DNA of 50,723 nt, from the IMG/VR virus record IMGVR_UViG_3300017749_000016, positions 1 to 50,723 of that record. One strand, 5' to 3'. Below are positions 34,717 through 44,335 of the stretch, piece after piece. The notes under the pieces are model-generated. The model worked only from the letters and a program-made list of their open reading frames with translations, was not told the origin of the DNA and searched no databases. Position 1 is the first letter of the stretch. Each line of letters begins with the position of its first letter. This DNA comes from a virus. The position numbers and the translations under genes were made by a program.

Positions 34717-37700
34717 ATGGCAAAACGTAAAGTAGTAAATTATATATTTCAACCAGGAATTCCTAAGTCTGGAAACCTGTTTCCTAATGCTTATGATTTA
34801 ATACTTAATAACCTAGAATTTTTAAAAGACGAGTCAGTTGGCTATGTTGCAGATAGAGTTGCAACAGATACAGCGGCAAACAATTTTCCTAACGCAGTCA
34901 ATAGATTAGATAACAACATTGAATATATCAAAGATGAAGTAGCGGCTTATGTGCTTCAACAAAAGAATGCGGCTGTGGCTCCTTATGCAGGATATTCATA
35001 TGATGTTTTACAATTAGAAACAAGAATTGATACTTTCTTAACAGGATTAAGAAATGATTTAAGATATGGTGGAAATGAAAATTCAAGAAACTATGCACAA
35101 ACATTTTACACAGATGGCTCATTAAACATTGCAGGTGACGGTGAACCAGAAGTAACATATTTTGAGTACGCAAGAAATTTAGTCACAGGCAATATTTTGC
35201 CAGGTGTTAATTTTAGTTCATTACAAAGTGTAACGTCCCAAGATTCATCAGGAGGAACAGGTGAAGCAAATGGTACAACTACATTTACAACACTTGCAAA
35301 TGGTTTTATCACAACACTAGATAACGGAATTATCAACTTGCCAACATTGGTAAGCAGTCCTTACATATTTGCAGGTTACACTTATGATTCATATAAATGT
35401 GAAAGAGACATGGGTTACAACATAAATGGTTTCTTAAATGATTTACGATACGCAGGTAACAAAGAATCAAGATTCAATGCTTCTAAATATTGGATAGGTT
35501 CAACACCACAGATTGACGGTGACAGACAACCTGAGATACTTGTTAAAAATCATATTAGAGATGTCATTAACAATTACATTTTAACAAGAACTGCACACAC
35601 TTCACAACAATCACCAGTAGTAACAACTCAATACTTTGGAACTGCGGCAGGCGAAGCAGGTGCAAGTGCTAGAATCACTGCATTAACTTTTATTATTACA
35701 GATGTAATTGAAAATGGTTTAGATAACTTACCAGCATTAGAAAGAAACGAAATAAGTTCTATTAAAGCACCAACAAAAATTGGTTTAGAAGATGTATTGT
35801 TGATTACAAACACTACACGTAATAAAGTTTTATATAATTTTGCAGACGCTACGCTGGGTGCAGAAGTTTCTTATGAACAAGAAGCAGATCCTGATTATCC
35901 AACATTTTTACAAGTTACAGACACAATTACTACTATATTTTTAAACTTTGATACAAGTACATTTTTAGCAACAGACACAATTCAAATGTTTGTTGAAGAT
36001 AAAGTTATTAGAACAAGACCATTTGATTTTGGAACAGATGCTATTGAAAGAATGAGAGTAGCACCTTCTCAATCAATGCTTGATGCTGACTTTGAGTATG
36101 GATTACAGCCTACAAAATGGCAAGCGATTGGAACACAAAGAGGGTATCCATCAATTTATGAAATACCAGGAACTGATCTAGATGTAGACACAGTTACATC
36201 TGATGCATCTGCAGGAACAAACGGAATAGGTTCATCCTTGATAACAGTGACAACTGTTGGACCACACGGCTTTGAACCTGGTCAAGCATTTACAATTATT
36301 GGATTCACAAATGGTGTTGCAGGTACTGGTAGAGCACAAGGTTCATTTGTGGTAAACACAGTGCCAGGTAATTTGTCATTCACATATTACTCTAAAGCAA
36401 AAGTAGGAACAACTAATGGTGTAGAGATACAAACAACGTTCACTCAATTAAGAAAAGCAGGATTTTATTCAGGTGCAACAATAGGAAGACCAACTTTCAG
36501 TGTGTCATCTAATGGAGCAAATGGAAACTTTGTTTTGCCAATTGGTGGATTAAGTGGAGCAACAATTATTCCATTCCAAGATGCAACTTTGCCTGAGATA
36601 GGTGCACCACTTTCAGGTGGCGGACTGTCTACAGGAACACAGATTACAGCAGTTACAGGTACAGGTAGCACACTAGCAACTCCAGACGTACAAGGTGACT
36701 ACACAGCGGGTGCAACAGAAATAAATGTTGTTGATGCCTCAGGTATTTTACAAAACAGTATCATTGACAGAGGAGATGGATTTGGTGTGGCAATTACCAA
36801 CGTATCAGGTAATGCTTTAACATTGAGTTCTGGTCTTACATCAAACTTAATAGGTGATGTAACAAGTTATTCAAACATAGGTGGCTTTAATATCAGTCCT
36901 GCAGGACAAAATTTTGCTTGTGATGTATTCAACAACGCAGGTGTTTACAGCATAACAGTTTCTAACTCAGGCGAAAACTATGCAATAGGTGATGCAATAG
37001 TGATTACAGGAGATTTAATTGGAGGAGCCACTCCAGCAAACGATTTAACAATAAGTGTTGCCTCTGTAGATACAGGTGGTGAAATTTTAACTACAACATT
37101 AGATGGTGAAGCATTTACTGGTTCAGGTTCTAAAGCAAATATTTCTGGAACATTTAACAATGGTACAGGTACAGGCGGAGGTTGGGACATTACAAAAACT
37201 AACAACTCTTATTCAGCAAGTTTAAGAAATCCAACTTACACATCCGTTGAAGGAACTGTTACAGGTGGTGCTGGTTCTGGATTACAACTGGACGTAACAA
37301 TCAACGCAAACAGTTATTCAGCAGTGCTAGGTAGCAGTGATGCAAGTGCAGGCTATGTGATAGATGATGTTGTTAATTTCACAGGCGGTACTTTTGGTGG
37401 TACAACAAACGAAAATTTATATGTAAGAATCACTGGTGTTGATGGCACTGGTGCAGTAACAAACTTTACAACATCAGGAACGGCTCCAGATGCACAAGAA
37501 GCCTATGCTGTTAATGTAAGTGATTACACAGCAAGTGCCTCAGGTGCAGGTGCAACTTTTTCAGTAACAAGAACAGGTACAACGTATTCTGCAACAACAA
37601 CTGGTTTAGGTTCAGGATTCATTCAAACGGAAACTGTTACAGTGTTAGGAACATTTTTAGGTGGAACAAGTCCTGCAAACGATTGTACAATAACAGTTGA

Positions 37701-40700
37701 CAGTGTAGATGGTGGTGGTGGAATTCTTACAACCACTGTAACAGGAACAGCACTTAACAGTAAAACTTTTATAGATGTAGCATCAGGATCAAATTTACTT
37801 GGTACAGGTGCGTCTTTTGATGTGGTATTAAACGGCACATCTTACAATACAATTACAGTTAACAACGCAGGTTCAAACTATGGCGTTGGACAAAACTTGG
37901 TAATTCCAGGAACAAGTTTAGGTGGAGTAACACCAACACACGATTTAACTATTCAAATTACTGCTTTAACATCTCCTGCAAGAGGTGTAAACACTTTTAG
38001 TAACAGTGGCTCAGCGGCAAACGGTGGAACATCAGGTTACACTGTAGGTGATTTAATAAAAATTGAAGGTTCAAATTTAAACGGAATTACTGGTACTAAT
38101 GATGCAATTATAAAAGTTGCAAGTGTTAATGGTGATACATCATTGAACACATTTACAGTTTCGGGTACAGCCTCAGATGCGGCAGTAGATTATTCTACAC
38201 CTGCTTTCACAGGTGGTGATGGTGTTGGAGCAAACTTCACAGTAACAAGAACTGGTGCAGTTTACAGTGCCACAATAGATGCGGCAGGTACAGGCTACAA
38301 TGCAACAAACACAATTACCATTGCTGGTACAGAAGTTGGTGGATTATCACCAGCAAATGATGTTACAATCACAGTTGATTCTGTAGATGGTGGCGGTGGT
38401 ATTGCTACAACAACTGTAAGTGGTACAGCAGTCAATGTACAAAATTACACAGATGTTAATGCAACCAATCTAGTAGGACAACTTGCAACATTTGACATTG
38501 TGTTGGCGGCAGGTAATTATTCAATTGCAGTAAACAACGCAGGACAAAGTTATGGTGCTGATCAAACATTCACTGTACTAGGACCAAATTTATTTGGTAC
38601 TTCACCAACTAACGATGCAACAATTACTATCACTAGTGTGAATGCATCTGGTGGAATTACAGGAGCAAACATTTCAGGAACGGCAAACACAGGAAGTGCA
38701 AGTACACTAGGAGTGTCAGGCTCAAACAGAGTACCACAAGGTGTTGGTGCAACGTTCAGTGTGACAAGATCAAATCAAACTGATTCTTCTACAACATATT
38801 TAGAAGTGATTGGAAGTGCAACAGGATCTAACTATGCAGTAGGTGACAGGATTACACTACAAGGTCAAAGTTTAGGTGGTAATTCACCAGCAAATGATAT
38901 TGTTGTTACAGTACAAGGTATTAACACAACAGGTGGAGTGTTAACAAATACACACACAGGTGTAGCGGCATCAGGAACTGGAATATCAGTTTACTCTAGT
39001 GTAACAATTTCAGAACCAACTGGATCAAGTATCGCTAACGGCACAACATTAACATACGCGGCATTGGCAACCATACAGATTGATTTTGAAACTCCTCATG
39101 GACTTGTTCCAGGAGATGCTTTCTTGGTCACAATACAATCAGATGATGGTGCAAACAATCACTTGTTGGCATCAGGACCGTTTTTAGCAACTTCGATTCC
39201 ATCATTACAACAATTACAATATCAAGTAAGAGCACCAGGTACAATTACAGACAGTGCTTGGCAAGGATTTATATATGTACGTCCAGATTCATTCTTTATA
39301 CACAGACCATTTGATGGTGGTGTTCAATTAGGAACAGGTGGACCACAACACGGTGCACAGGCTATACGTCAATCTAAAAAATATATTAGATACCAATCAG
39401 GTAAAGGTATTATGTACACAACTGGTGCCTTGTTTGCACCAAGTTATGATTTATTAAATGTAACAGCAGATGCAACATCTGTTGGATCAACGATTACAGT
39501 TGAAACAGATGATACAGATCATGGATTACAAGTAGGTTCAACAGTTAGATTAATTGGTATTGGAACTTCGGGATACAATGGTTACTACACAGTAGCAAGT
39601 GTAACAAGTGAAAGAAGATTCACAGTACTTGCAGTACAATCACTAGGTGGAACAGTAGCAGAATTTGAAGATCAACCGCAAGTAACATTATCAAATTGGA
39701 ATGGTGCAACTGTACGTTCAGGAACATTTGATGATCAAAACGGAATTTTCTGGCAGTTTGATGGACAGAATTTAGCCTTTGTACAAAGAACTTCAACAAG
39801 ACAGGTAACAGGTACAATTACAGCAATACCTGATTCAAACTCAATTACAGGTGTAGGAACAAGATTTAGAGAACAATTAAAAGCAGGTGACAGAATTGTA
39901 ATAAGAGGAATGACACACGTTGTTTCACAAGTAAATTCAAACACACAGATGTTTGTAACTCCAGATTACAGAGGTGTTAACACATCAGAAGGTGTTAAGG
40001 CTTGTTTGGTTTTAGATAAAATTGTTAAACAAAGTCAATTTAATTTAGACAAAATTGACGGCACAGGTCCAAGTGGATACAATTTTGATCCAGGCAAGAT
40101 GCAGATGATCGGGATACAGTTTTCATGGTACGGGGCTGGATTTATTGACTTCATGACAAGAGGATCAAATGGTGACTTTGTGTTTGCACACAGAATGAGA
40201 AATTCAAACGTGAACACAGAAGCATTTATGAGAACTGGTAACCAACCAGTGCGTTACGAAGTAGCCAATGAAGGACCTAGTGGCAAATTAGAAGCGAATG
40301 TAAGTACAACAGCAACTGAATTACCGTTGATTGATGCATCATTCTTCCCAACAACAGGTGGAACAGTTTATGTTGACAATGAAATTGTTACATTTACAGG
40401 AGTATCAGGAGACAAACTAACAGGTTGTACACGTTCAGCACAGTTAACAAACTTTGCTTCAGGTGCCACAAGATCATACTCAGCAGGTAATGCCGCAGAA
40501 CACTTTAGGAACACAGGTGTTGTTTTAATATCTAACACAACATCACCGATTATATCACACTGGGGATCAGCATTTATTACAGATGGTAACTTTGATGAAG
40601 ATAGAGGATACTTGTTCAGTTACTCAGCATCAGGATTAGATATCACAACAACAAGACAAACTGTATTCCTATTAAGACTAGCACCGTCAGTATCAAATGC

Positions 40701-41697
40701 ATTGACAGGTGACTTAGGTGACAGAGACCTGTTGAACAGAGCCCAATTACTTTTAGATGGACTAGAAGTTACTTCAGACACACCGGCTACGGGTACTAAT
40801 GGACAGATTGTAATCAATGGAATTTTAAATCCACAAAATTATCCAGTTGATCCAAGTGACATTGGTTGGACTGACTTGACTGGTGTTGCACAGGGTGGAC
40901 AACCATCATTTGCTCAAATTGCACCAGGTGGTTCAGTTACTTGGAACTCAGGTACAACAACTACAACAGCAACAGCATTAACAACTAACGCAATGACGTC
41001 AACAGCAAATCACTGGTTTAATTTAAGTGGAAACAGAAACTATGCATACTTCTTACAAGCAGATTGGGAAAACAAAGGTCACGTAGTTGGTATGGAAGTT
41101 ACATCTGCACAATTCCCATCAGGTACAACTGTAACACAAATTCAAGACAGAGGTTCATATTACTTGGTTTACTTCTCACAAAGACACACAGGTATAAGTG
41201 GCGGACAAGCAGTAGATTTTAGTTATGGTGGAAATATTACAAACTCTAACTACTTGTTCTTCCAAGAAGCATCTTGGTTGGCACTTGGTGCGGGAACAGG
41301 AACAGAAGTAGACTTTGCTACAAGTACAGAATTTCCAGCAGGTTCATCAGTTGTATCAATTGCATCAGTATTAACATTTGGTGCAACAAACTATTATCGT
41401 GTAACATTTAACCAATCGTTCCAAGGAACTATTGCAGGCGGTACAGCCATATCATTCTCATTTGGTCAACCACCATATGCACAACCTGGTCAGAGTATTT
41501 TCTCATTTGTTGCCCAACCTGGAGAAAGATCAACATTGGCTCTTAATGCAATCCAAGAACTTACAAATACAACATTGGGTGGCAGAGGAACGTTCCCGAA
41601 TGGTCCTGACGTGTTAGCAATTAACATATCAAGAACAGCAGGTACAGGTGGTGTTCCAGCAACAGTTACGTTGCGTTGGTCAGAAGCACAAGCGTAA
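34717..41697 (+). CDS. Very large repeat-containing virion protein, 2326 aa
   Basis: The start (MAKRKVVNYIFQPGIPKSGN) and a C-terminal block (ISHWGSAFITDGNFDEDRGY) are hallmarks of a large structural protein of marine T4-like phages. Residues 1-360 contain helical modules, including two related segments (LETRIDTFLTGLRNDLRYGGN and CERDMGYNINGFLNDLRYAGN) also seen in the 1907-aa protein. Residues about 730-1420 are about seven degenerate repeats of 85-95 aa (GATFSVTR..., NNAGSNYGVG, GG-x-SPANDL-x-I-x-V, SVDGGGGI, SGTA). The C-terminal third includes YQSGKGIMYTTGALFAP and EIVTFTGVSGDKLTGCTR. It ends 14 nt from the convergent minus-strand operon. It may be a long tail-fibre shaft or a peripheral baseplate protein; no catalytic motif was recognised. 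Confidence 0.6.
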   Translation: MAKRKVVNYIFQPGIPKSGNLFPNAYDLILNNLEFLKDESVGYVADRVATDTAANNFPNAVNRLDNNIEYIKDEVAAYVLQQKNAAVAPYAGYSYDVLQLETRIDTFLTGLRNDLRYGGNENSRNYAQTFYTDGSLNIAGDGEPEVTYFEYARNLVTGNILPGVNFSSLQSVTSQDSSGGTGEANGTTTFTTLANGFITTLDNGIINLPTLVSSPYIFAGYTYDSYKCERDMGYNINGFLNDLRYAGNKESRFNASKYWIGSTPQIDGDRQPEILVKNHIRDVINNYILTRTAHTSQQSPVVTTQYFGTAAGEAGASARITALTFIITDVIENGLDNLPALERNEISSIKAPTKIGLEDVLLITNTTRNKVLYNFADATLGAEVSYEQEADPDYPTFLQVTDTITTIFLNFDTSTFLATDTIQMFVEDKVIRTRPFDFGTDAIERMRVAPSQSMLDADFEYGLQPTKWQAIGTQRGYPSIYEIPGTDLDVDTVTSDASAGTNGIGSSLITVTTVGPHGFEPGQAFTIIGFTNGVAGTGRAQGSFVVNTVPGNLSFTYYSKAKVGTTNGVEIQTTFTQLRKAGFYSGATIGRPTFSVSSNGANGNFVLPIGGLSGATIIPFQDATLPEIGAPLSGGGLSTGTQITAVTGTGSTLATPDVQGDYTAGATEINVVDASGILQNSIIDRGDGFGVAITNVSGNALTLSSGLTSNLIGDVTSYSNIGGFNISPAGQNFACDVFNNAGVYSITVSNSGENYAIGDAIVITGDLIGGATPANDLTISVASVDTGGEILTTTLDGEAFTGSGSKANISGTFNNGTGTGGGWDITKTNNSYSASLRNPTYTSVEGTVTGGAGSGLQLDVTINANSYSAVLGSSDASAGYVIDDVVNFTGGTFGGTTNENLYVRITGVDGTGAVTNFTTSGTAPDAQEAYAVNVSDYTASASGAGATFSVTRTGTTYSATTTGLGSGFIQTETVTVLGTFLGGTSPANDCTITVDSVDGGGGILTTTVTGTALNSKTFIDVASGSNLLGTGASFDVVLNGTSYNTITVNNAGSNYGVGQNLVIPGTSLGGVTPTHDLTIQITALTSPARGVNTFSNSGSAANGGTSGYTVGDLIKIEGSNLNGITGTNDAIIKVASVNGDTSLNTFTVSGTASDAAVDYSTPAFTGGDGVGANFTVTRTGAVYSATIDAAGTGYNATNTITIAGTEVGGLSPANDVTITVDSVDGGGGIATTTVSGTAVNVQNYTDVNATNLVGQLATFDIVLAAGNYSIAVNNAGQSYGADQTFTVLGPNLFGTSPTNDATITITSVNASGGITGANISGTANTGSASTLGVSGSNRVPQGVGATFSVTRSNQTDSSTTYLEVIGSATGSNYAVGDRITLQGQSLGGNSPANDIVVTVQGINTTGGVLTNTHTGVAASGTGISVYSSVTISEPTGSSIANGTTLTYAALATIQIDFETPHGLVPGDAFLVTIQSDDGANNHLLASGPFLATSIPSLQQLQYQVRAPGTITDSAWQGFIYVRPDSFFIHRPFDGGVQLGTGGPQHGAQAIRQSKKYIRYQSGKGIMYTTGALFAPSYDLLNVTADATSVGSTITVETDDTDHGLQVGSTVRLIGIGTSGYNGYYTVASVTSERRFTVLAVQSLGGTVAEFEDQPQVTLSNWNGATVRSGTFDDQNGIFWQFDGQNLAFVQRTSTRQVTGTITAIPDSNSITGVGTRFREQLKAGDRIVIRGMTHVVSQVNSNTQMFVTPDYRGVNTSEGVKACLVLDKIVKQSQFNLDKIDGTGPSGYNFDPGKMQMIGIQFSWYGAGFIDFMTRGSNGDFVFAHRMRNSNVNTEAFMRTGNQPVRYEVANEGPSGKLEANVSTTATELPLIDASFFPTTGGTVYVDNEIVTFTGVSGDKLTGCTRSAQLTNFASGATRSYSAGNAAEHFRNTGVVLISNTTSPIISHWGSAFITDGNFDEDRGYLFSYSASGLDITTTRQTVFLLRLAPSVSNALTGDLGDRDLLNRAQLLLDGLEVTSDTPATGTNGQIVINGILNPQNYPVDPSDIGWTDLTGVAQGGQPSFAQIAPGGSVTWNSGTTTTTATALTTNAMTSTANHWFNLSGNRNYAYFLQADWENKGHVVGMEVTSAQFPSGTTVTQIQDRGSYYLVYFSQRHTGISGGQAVDFSYGGNITNSNYLFFQEASWLALGAGTGTEVDFATSTEFPAGSSVVSIASVLTFGATNYYRVTFNQSFQGTIAGGTAISFSFGQPPYAQPGQSIFSFVAQPGERSTLALNAIQELTNTTLGGRGTFPNGPDVLAINISRTAGTGGVPATVTLRWSEAQA
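36910..38970 (+). repeat. About seven tandem 85-95-aa protein repeats
   Basis: The repeat unit has a GATF-x-V strand, a Y-x-A/I-x-V-x-NAG-x-x-Y turn, GD/GQ-x-x-x-I-x-G, LGG-x-(S/T)P-x-ND-x-T-I-x-V and a closing DGGGGI-x-T-x-x-x-SGTA. The repeats are recognisable in protein but degenerate in DNA, so they are not recent copies. Single units also occur in the 1718- and 1907-aa proteins. Confidence 0.65.
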
Positions 41698-41711
41698 TTT
41701 TTATCTATTTT

Positions 41712-42131
41712 TTAAAGTATTTTTTTTGCTAGACTTTGTGGGTCAGCACCAGGAGTTTTTTGTCCATCACCAGGTATAACTCTATAGTTGTCATCTGGAT
41801 CATCCATTGTACTAACTTCTGTGACACTGCCTGTGTCAGTTGTACAAATTAATTGGTGAGGCATCAATGGAGGATTGTGCCACGTTTCACCAGTCTTTAA
41901 TGGTTTTTCGTAAAGTGTTGCAGTTTTTGTATCAATATATCTTAATTTAAACTCACCGTCATTAACAAACCAAGTTTCGTCTTTATTTTTATGAAAGTGC
42001 ATAGAAAATTTTGCATCTTTTTTAGTAAAAACTAGAAACTTTCCACAGTAGTGTTCGTTGGATGCCCATATAACTTCGTATCCCCAACCTTTTGTAATTT
42101 TATCACCTTGTTTATTAAAATTTTTCGACAT
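41712..42131 (-). CDS. Cupin-fold protein, possible sugar isomerase or epimerase, 139 aa
   Basis: A small single-domain cupin. Cupin motif 1 is MHFHKNKDETWFVNDGEF, with the H-x-H and Glu metal ligands; motif 2 includes NPPLMPHQLI with the third His. The opening GWGYEVIWASNEHYCGK resembles the cupin domain of type II mannose-6-phosphate isomerases. I take the ATG at 42131; a TTG three codons upstream is less likely. The start lies 17 nt inside the end of hldD, so the two are coupled, and the protein presumably acts on the same sugar pathway. It could be a sugar-phosphate isomerase or a sugar-binding cupin; the substrate is not evident. Confidence 0.65.
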   Translation of the reverse strand: MSKNFNKQGDKITKGWGYEVIWASNEHYCGKFLVFTKKDAKFSMHFHKNKDETWFVNDGEFKLRYIDTKTATLYEKPLKTGETWHNPPLMPHQLICTTDTGSVTEVSTMDDPDDNYRVIPGDGQKTPGADPQSLAKKIL

Positions 42132-42927
42132 ATTGTTCAATTGTGCTCCAATCTACGTTAACAAATTTATTTACTTTAGAATTGTCTGCCCTAGTGTAAC
42201 TTTGATAGTGCTTTCTAATGTTTTCTGGCATTGGTATTTCTTCAATTTTGGCATCATATTTCTTTGCAATCACTTCAGCAACGTGTTTAAAACTTACATT
42301 GGTACCTGTGCCAACATTGAACACACCAGAAGTATCTGCTTCCAACATTTGACTGTGAACTTCACATACGTCATGCACACTCACAAAGTCTCTGGTGTAC
42401 TTGTCACTATCTTGAAAAATTTTAATAATGCCATTATCTTTTGCTTGTTGTATAAACTTACTTACAGGACTCATTTGATTGCCTTTGTGTTCTTCCATAG
42501 GCCCGTACACATTAAAATATCTAAAACCTTGCACTAACACATTAAATTGTCCTGCCTGTTGTATAAATCTATCAAACAGATATTTGCTCCAACTATATGG
42601 AGATTGTGGAGATACAGGCGAATCTTCGTTGAAGTCTTTTACATTTCCATACACACTTGCGGAACTGGCATACTGAAAGTTTGTGCCCATCTGTTCACAC
42701 ATTTGTAACAACCGCATACTGTATTCATAATTTTGTGTAAGAATTTTATCTACATTAGTTTCAGTTGTTGAACTTATTGCACCTAGATGGATTACCCAAT
42801 CATACTTTGAAGCATCAGGATATACATTTGGTGTATACTCAAAGCCTTCTACCTCATGGTTATTTTCAAGATGTTGTATTAAGTTTTGTCCTATAAAACC
42901 TGCACCACCTGTAACTAATATTCTCAT
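42115..42927 (-). CDS. hldD: ADP-L-glycero-D-manno-heptose 6-epimerase-like SDR enzyme, 270 aa
   Basis: An extended short-chain dehydrogenase. The NAD(P)-binding loop TGGAGFIG is at 6-13 and the catalytic pair Y-x3-K is YSWSK at 111-115. Features specific to HldD include HLGAISSTTET (47-57), YASSASVYG (86-94), GFRYFNVYGPMEEHKG (134-149) with Lys148 matching the second catalytic lysine of HldD, RDFVSVHDV (179-187) and FNVGTG (203-208). HldD converts ADP-D-glycero- to ADP-L-glycero-D-manno-heptose, the donor for LPS core heptose. At 270 aa it is shorter than bacterial HldD (about 310). With hldE in the same operon the assignment is strong; another nucleotide-sugar epimerase activity is the alternative. 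Confidence 0.8.
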   Translation of the reverse strand: MRILVTGGAGFIGQNLIQHLENNHEVEGFEYTPNVYPDASKYDWVIHLGAISSTTETNVDKILTQNYEYSMRLLQMCEQMGTNFQYASSASVYGNVKDFNEDSPVSPQSPYSWSKYLFDRFIQQAGQFNVLVQGFRYFNVYGPMEEHKGNQMSPVSKFIQQAKDNGIIKIFQDSDKYTRDFVSVHDVCEVHSQMLEADTSGVFNVGTGTNVSFKHVAEVIAKKYDAKIEEIPMPENIRKHYQSYTRADNSKVNKFVNVDWSTIEQYVEKF

Positions 42928-43716
42928 TTAAAATCCAAAGTATTGAAACTTGCCATCCCACTTATATTTTGTGTAAAACAAGTTATTTTTATCTACCATA
43001 TTAACATCTAATTCTTCATTTGTCAAATAATGTTGTAAAAATTCATTTTTATCTATATTGATGTCTAAAGCAGGAGCCAAACAATTTTTTATCCAGTTTG
43101 CGTGTGTGCTAATAGATGGATGTTTATCTTGTTCAACTTTTTTACGTTTCGAAAAAAAACTAATGGGATCTTGGTCTTTGTACGTAACATTAATCTCTGG
43201 CGATTTTACATCATCTGAATAACTTTGAATTGGAGTTACCCAATTGTCATAAATCTCTTTGTTGTGTACAAACGGTTGTTCTTTTATCAGTGCTGGTACA
43301 TCTACACTACTTGTGATTGCCCACTTGCACTCTAAACTTTTCAAAAAGTTTATTGTCATGCTGATATAATTATGATTCATGTACATATAACTTTCTTCAT
43401 TCCAGGTTTGTTGGATCCAAGGCTCTTCAACGCCTCCCTTCATCCAAATATTTCCTCCTGCTCTCCAATTGCCAAAAGGCAAAATACCCATTGAGTGAAT
43501 GTCTATTCTGTTGAAGTCTGTAAACTGCACAACAACATAATCGTCTTTTGTAATTGTGTTTTTTGTTAATGCTTCATGTACTCTTTGCATTATTGCGTTG
43601 TTGCCTAGTCCACTGATTGCCCAGTTTTGAAAATCATCAAATTGATATCCAAGCAAGTCACTCCAACAGGGCCAATAATAATTTGTGTAACTACAACCAA
43701 ACGTAAACAATTTCAT
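42928..43716 (-). CDS. SGNH/GDSL-like hydrolase, 262 aa
   Basis: SGNH blocks can be traced: block I FTFGCSYTNYYW with nucleophile Ser9, block II SGLGNNA (35-41), block III around VVVQFTDFNR (61-70), and block V DKHPSISTHANW with Asp197 and His199. This architecture occurs in small phage and bacterial proteins that add or remove acyl groups on glycans. The gene stop abuts the hldD ATG with no gap. It probably tailors the sugar made by this operon, as an O-acetyl esterase or transferase, but substrate and direction are not deducible. Confidence 0.6.
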   Translation of the reverse strand: MKLFTFGCSYTNYYWPCWSDLLGYQFDDFQNWAISGLGNNAIMQRVHEALTKNTITKDDYVVVQFTDFNRIDIHSMGILPFGNWRAGGNIWMKGGVEEPWIQQTWNEESYMYMNHNYISMTINFLKSLECKWAITSSVDVPALIKEQPFVHNKEIYDNWVTPIQSYSDDVKSPEINVTYKDQDPISFFSKRKKVEQDKHPSISTHANWIKNCLAPALDINIDKNEFLQHYLTNEELDVNMVDKNNLFYTKYKWDGKFQYFGF

Positions 43717-43717
43717 T

Positions 43718-44335
43718 TTAATCTATCTTATCACACCATTTAACAATTTCATTCCATTGTGCTTCAGTGAATATATCTTTGTACATTGATTTTTCTGTAA
43801 ATCTTGGAATAAAATTGATATTAAGTGCTACTCTTGAATTTGCATTGGTGCAAGTTGAGCCCGAGTGTTTCATGTTGCTAGGGAATAAAACTATTCTATT
43901 AGCAACGCTTTCAACTTTGTCACCATCTTCAAACGCAGTGTATCCATTGTTTGTATTCATGTAGTAAATGCCGGTAATACTTAAAGGTACTAGGCAATCA
44001 CAATGGTATCCATGCACATAAACTTTGTCTGCTCTTGGCACTAGATTAGCCTTAATTCTTATAAAAGTGTTTGGATGAATTCTATTGAAAATAGGAAACA
44101 GCATTTGCCAATTGTCTTGTTCAGTCACAACACTTCCATCTTCTCTCAACACATGATGAGTAAACTGATACTGGTGTTTTTGACTTTCAGTTTCAATTTG
44201 AGATTCACTTACGACATAATTTTTAAAATACCAAGGAAAGTGCTCTCCAGCATAACGTTCCAAAACTGGTTTTGCTTCATTGTCTGGTAAAAAATTATCA
44301 ATAATTATTTTGTTATTCTGTATTTTTTTTTGCAT
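43718..44335 (-). CDS. 2-oxoglutarate/Fe(II)-dependent oxygenase, 205 aa
   Basis: A double-stranded beta-helix oxygenase like prolyl 4-hydroxylase. The iron ligands are H-x-D at 111-113 (YHCDC) and distal His157 (FPSNMKHSG); Arg168 ([10 protein letters not shown]) would bind 2-oxoglutarate. [12 protein letters not shown] between them is typical. Its ATG lies 23 nt inside the end of hldE. Phages of this type often carry several such oxygenases with unknown targets. Possible roles are hydroxylation of a sugar, a nucleotide or a virion protein; the operon context favours a tailoring step on the glycan. Confidence 0.75.
   Translation of the reverse strand: MQKKIQNNKIIIDNFLPDNEAKPVLERYAGEHFPWYFKNYVVSESQIETESQKHQYQFTHHVLREDGSVVTEQDNWQMLFPIFNRIHPNTFIRIKANLVPRADKVYVHGYHCDCLVPLSITGIYYMNTNNGYTAFEDGDKVESVANRIVLFPSNMKHSGSTCTNANSRVALNINFIPRFTEKSMYKDIFTEAQWNEIVKWCDKID

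Noticed and set aside
36910-38970. Periodic repeats considered as a CRISPR array or DNA satellite
   Set aside because: Periodicity is that of a protein repeat in a continuous reading frame; DNA copies are degenerate and there are no short identical repeats with unique spacers.
41698-41711. Bidirectional terminator between the convergent 2326-aa gene and cupin gene
   Set aside because: The gap and flanks are T/A-rich but no stem of useful length can be formed.
42058-42537. 159-codon open frame on the plus strand
   Set aside because: It lies antisense to the well-supported hldD and cupin genes, has no plausible ribosome-binding site, and its product is an unfamiliar Phe/Cys-rich sequence.
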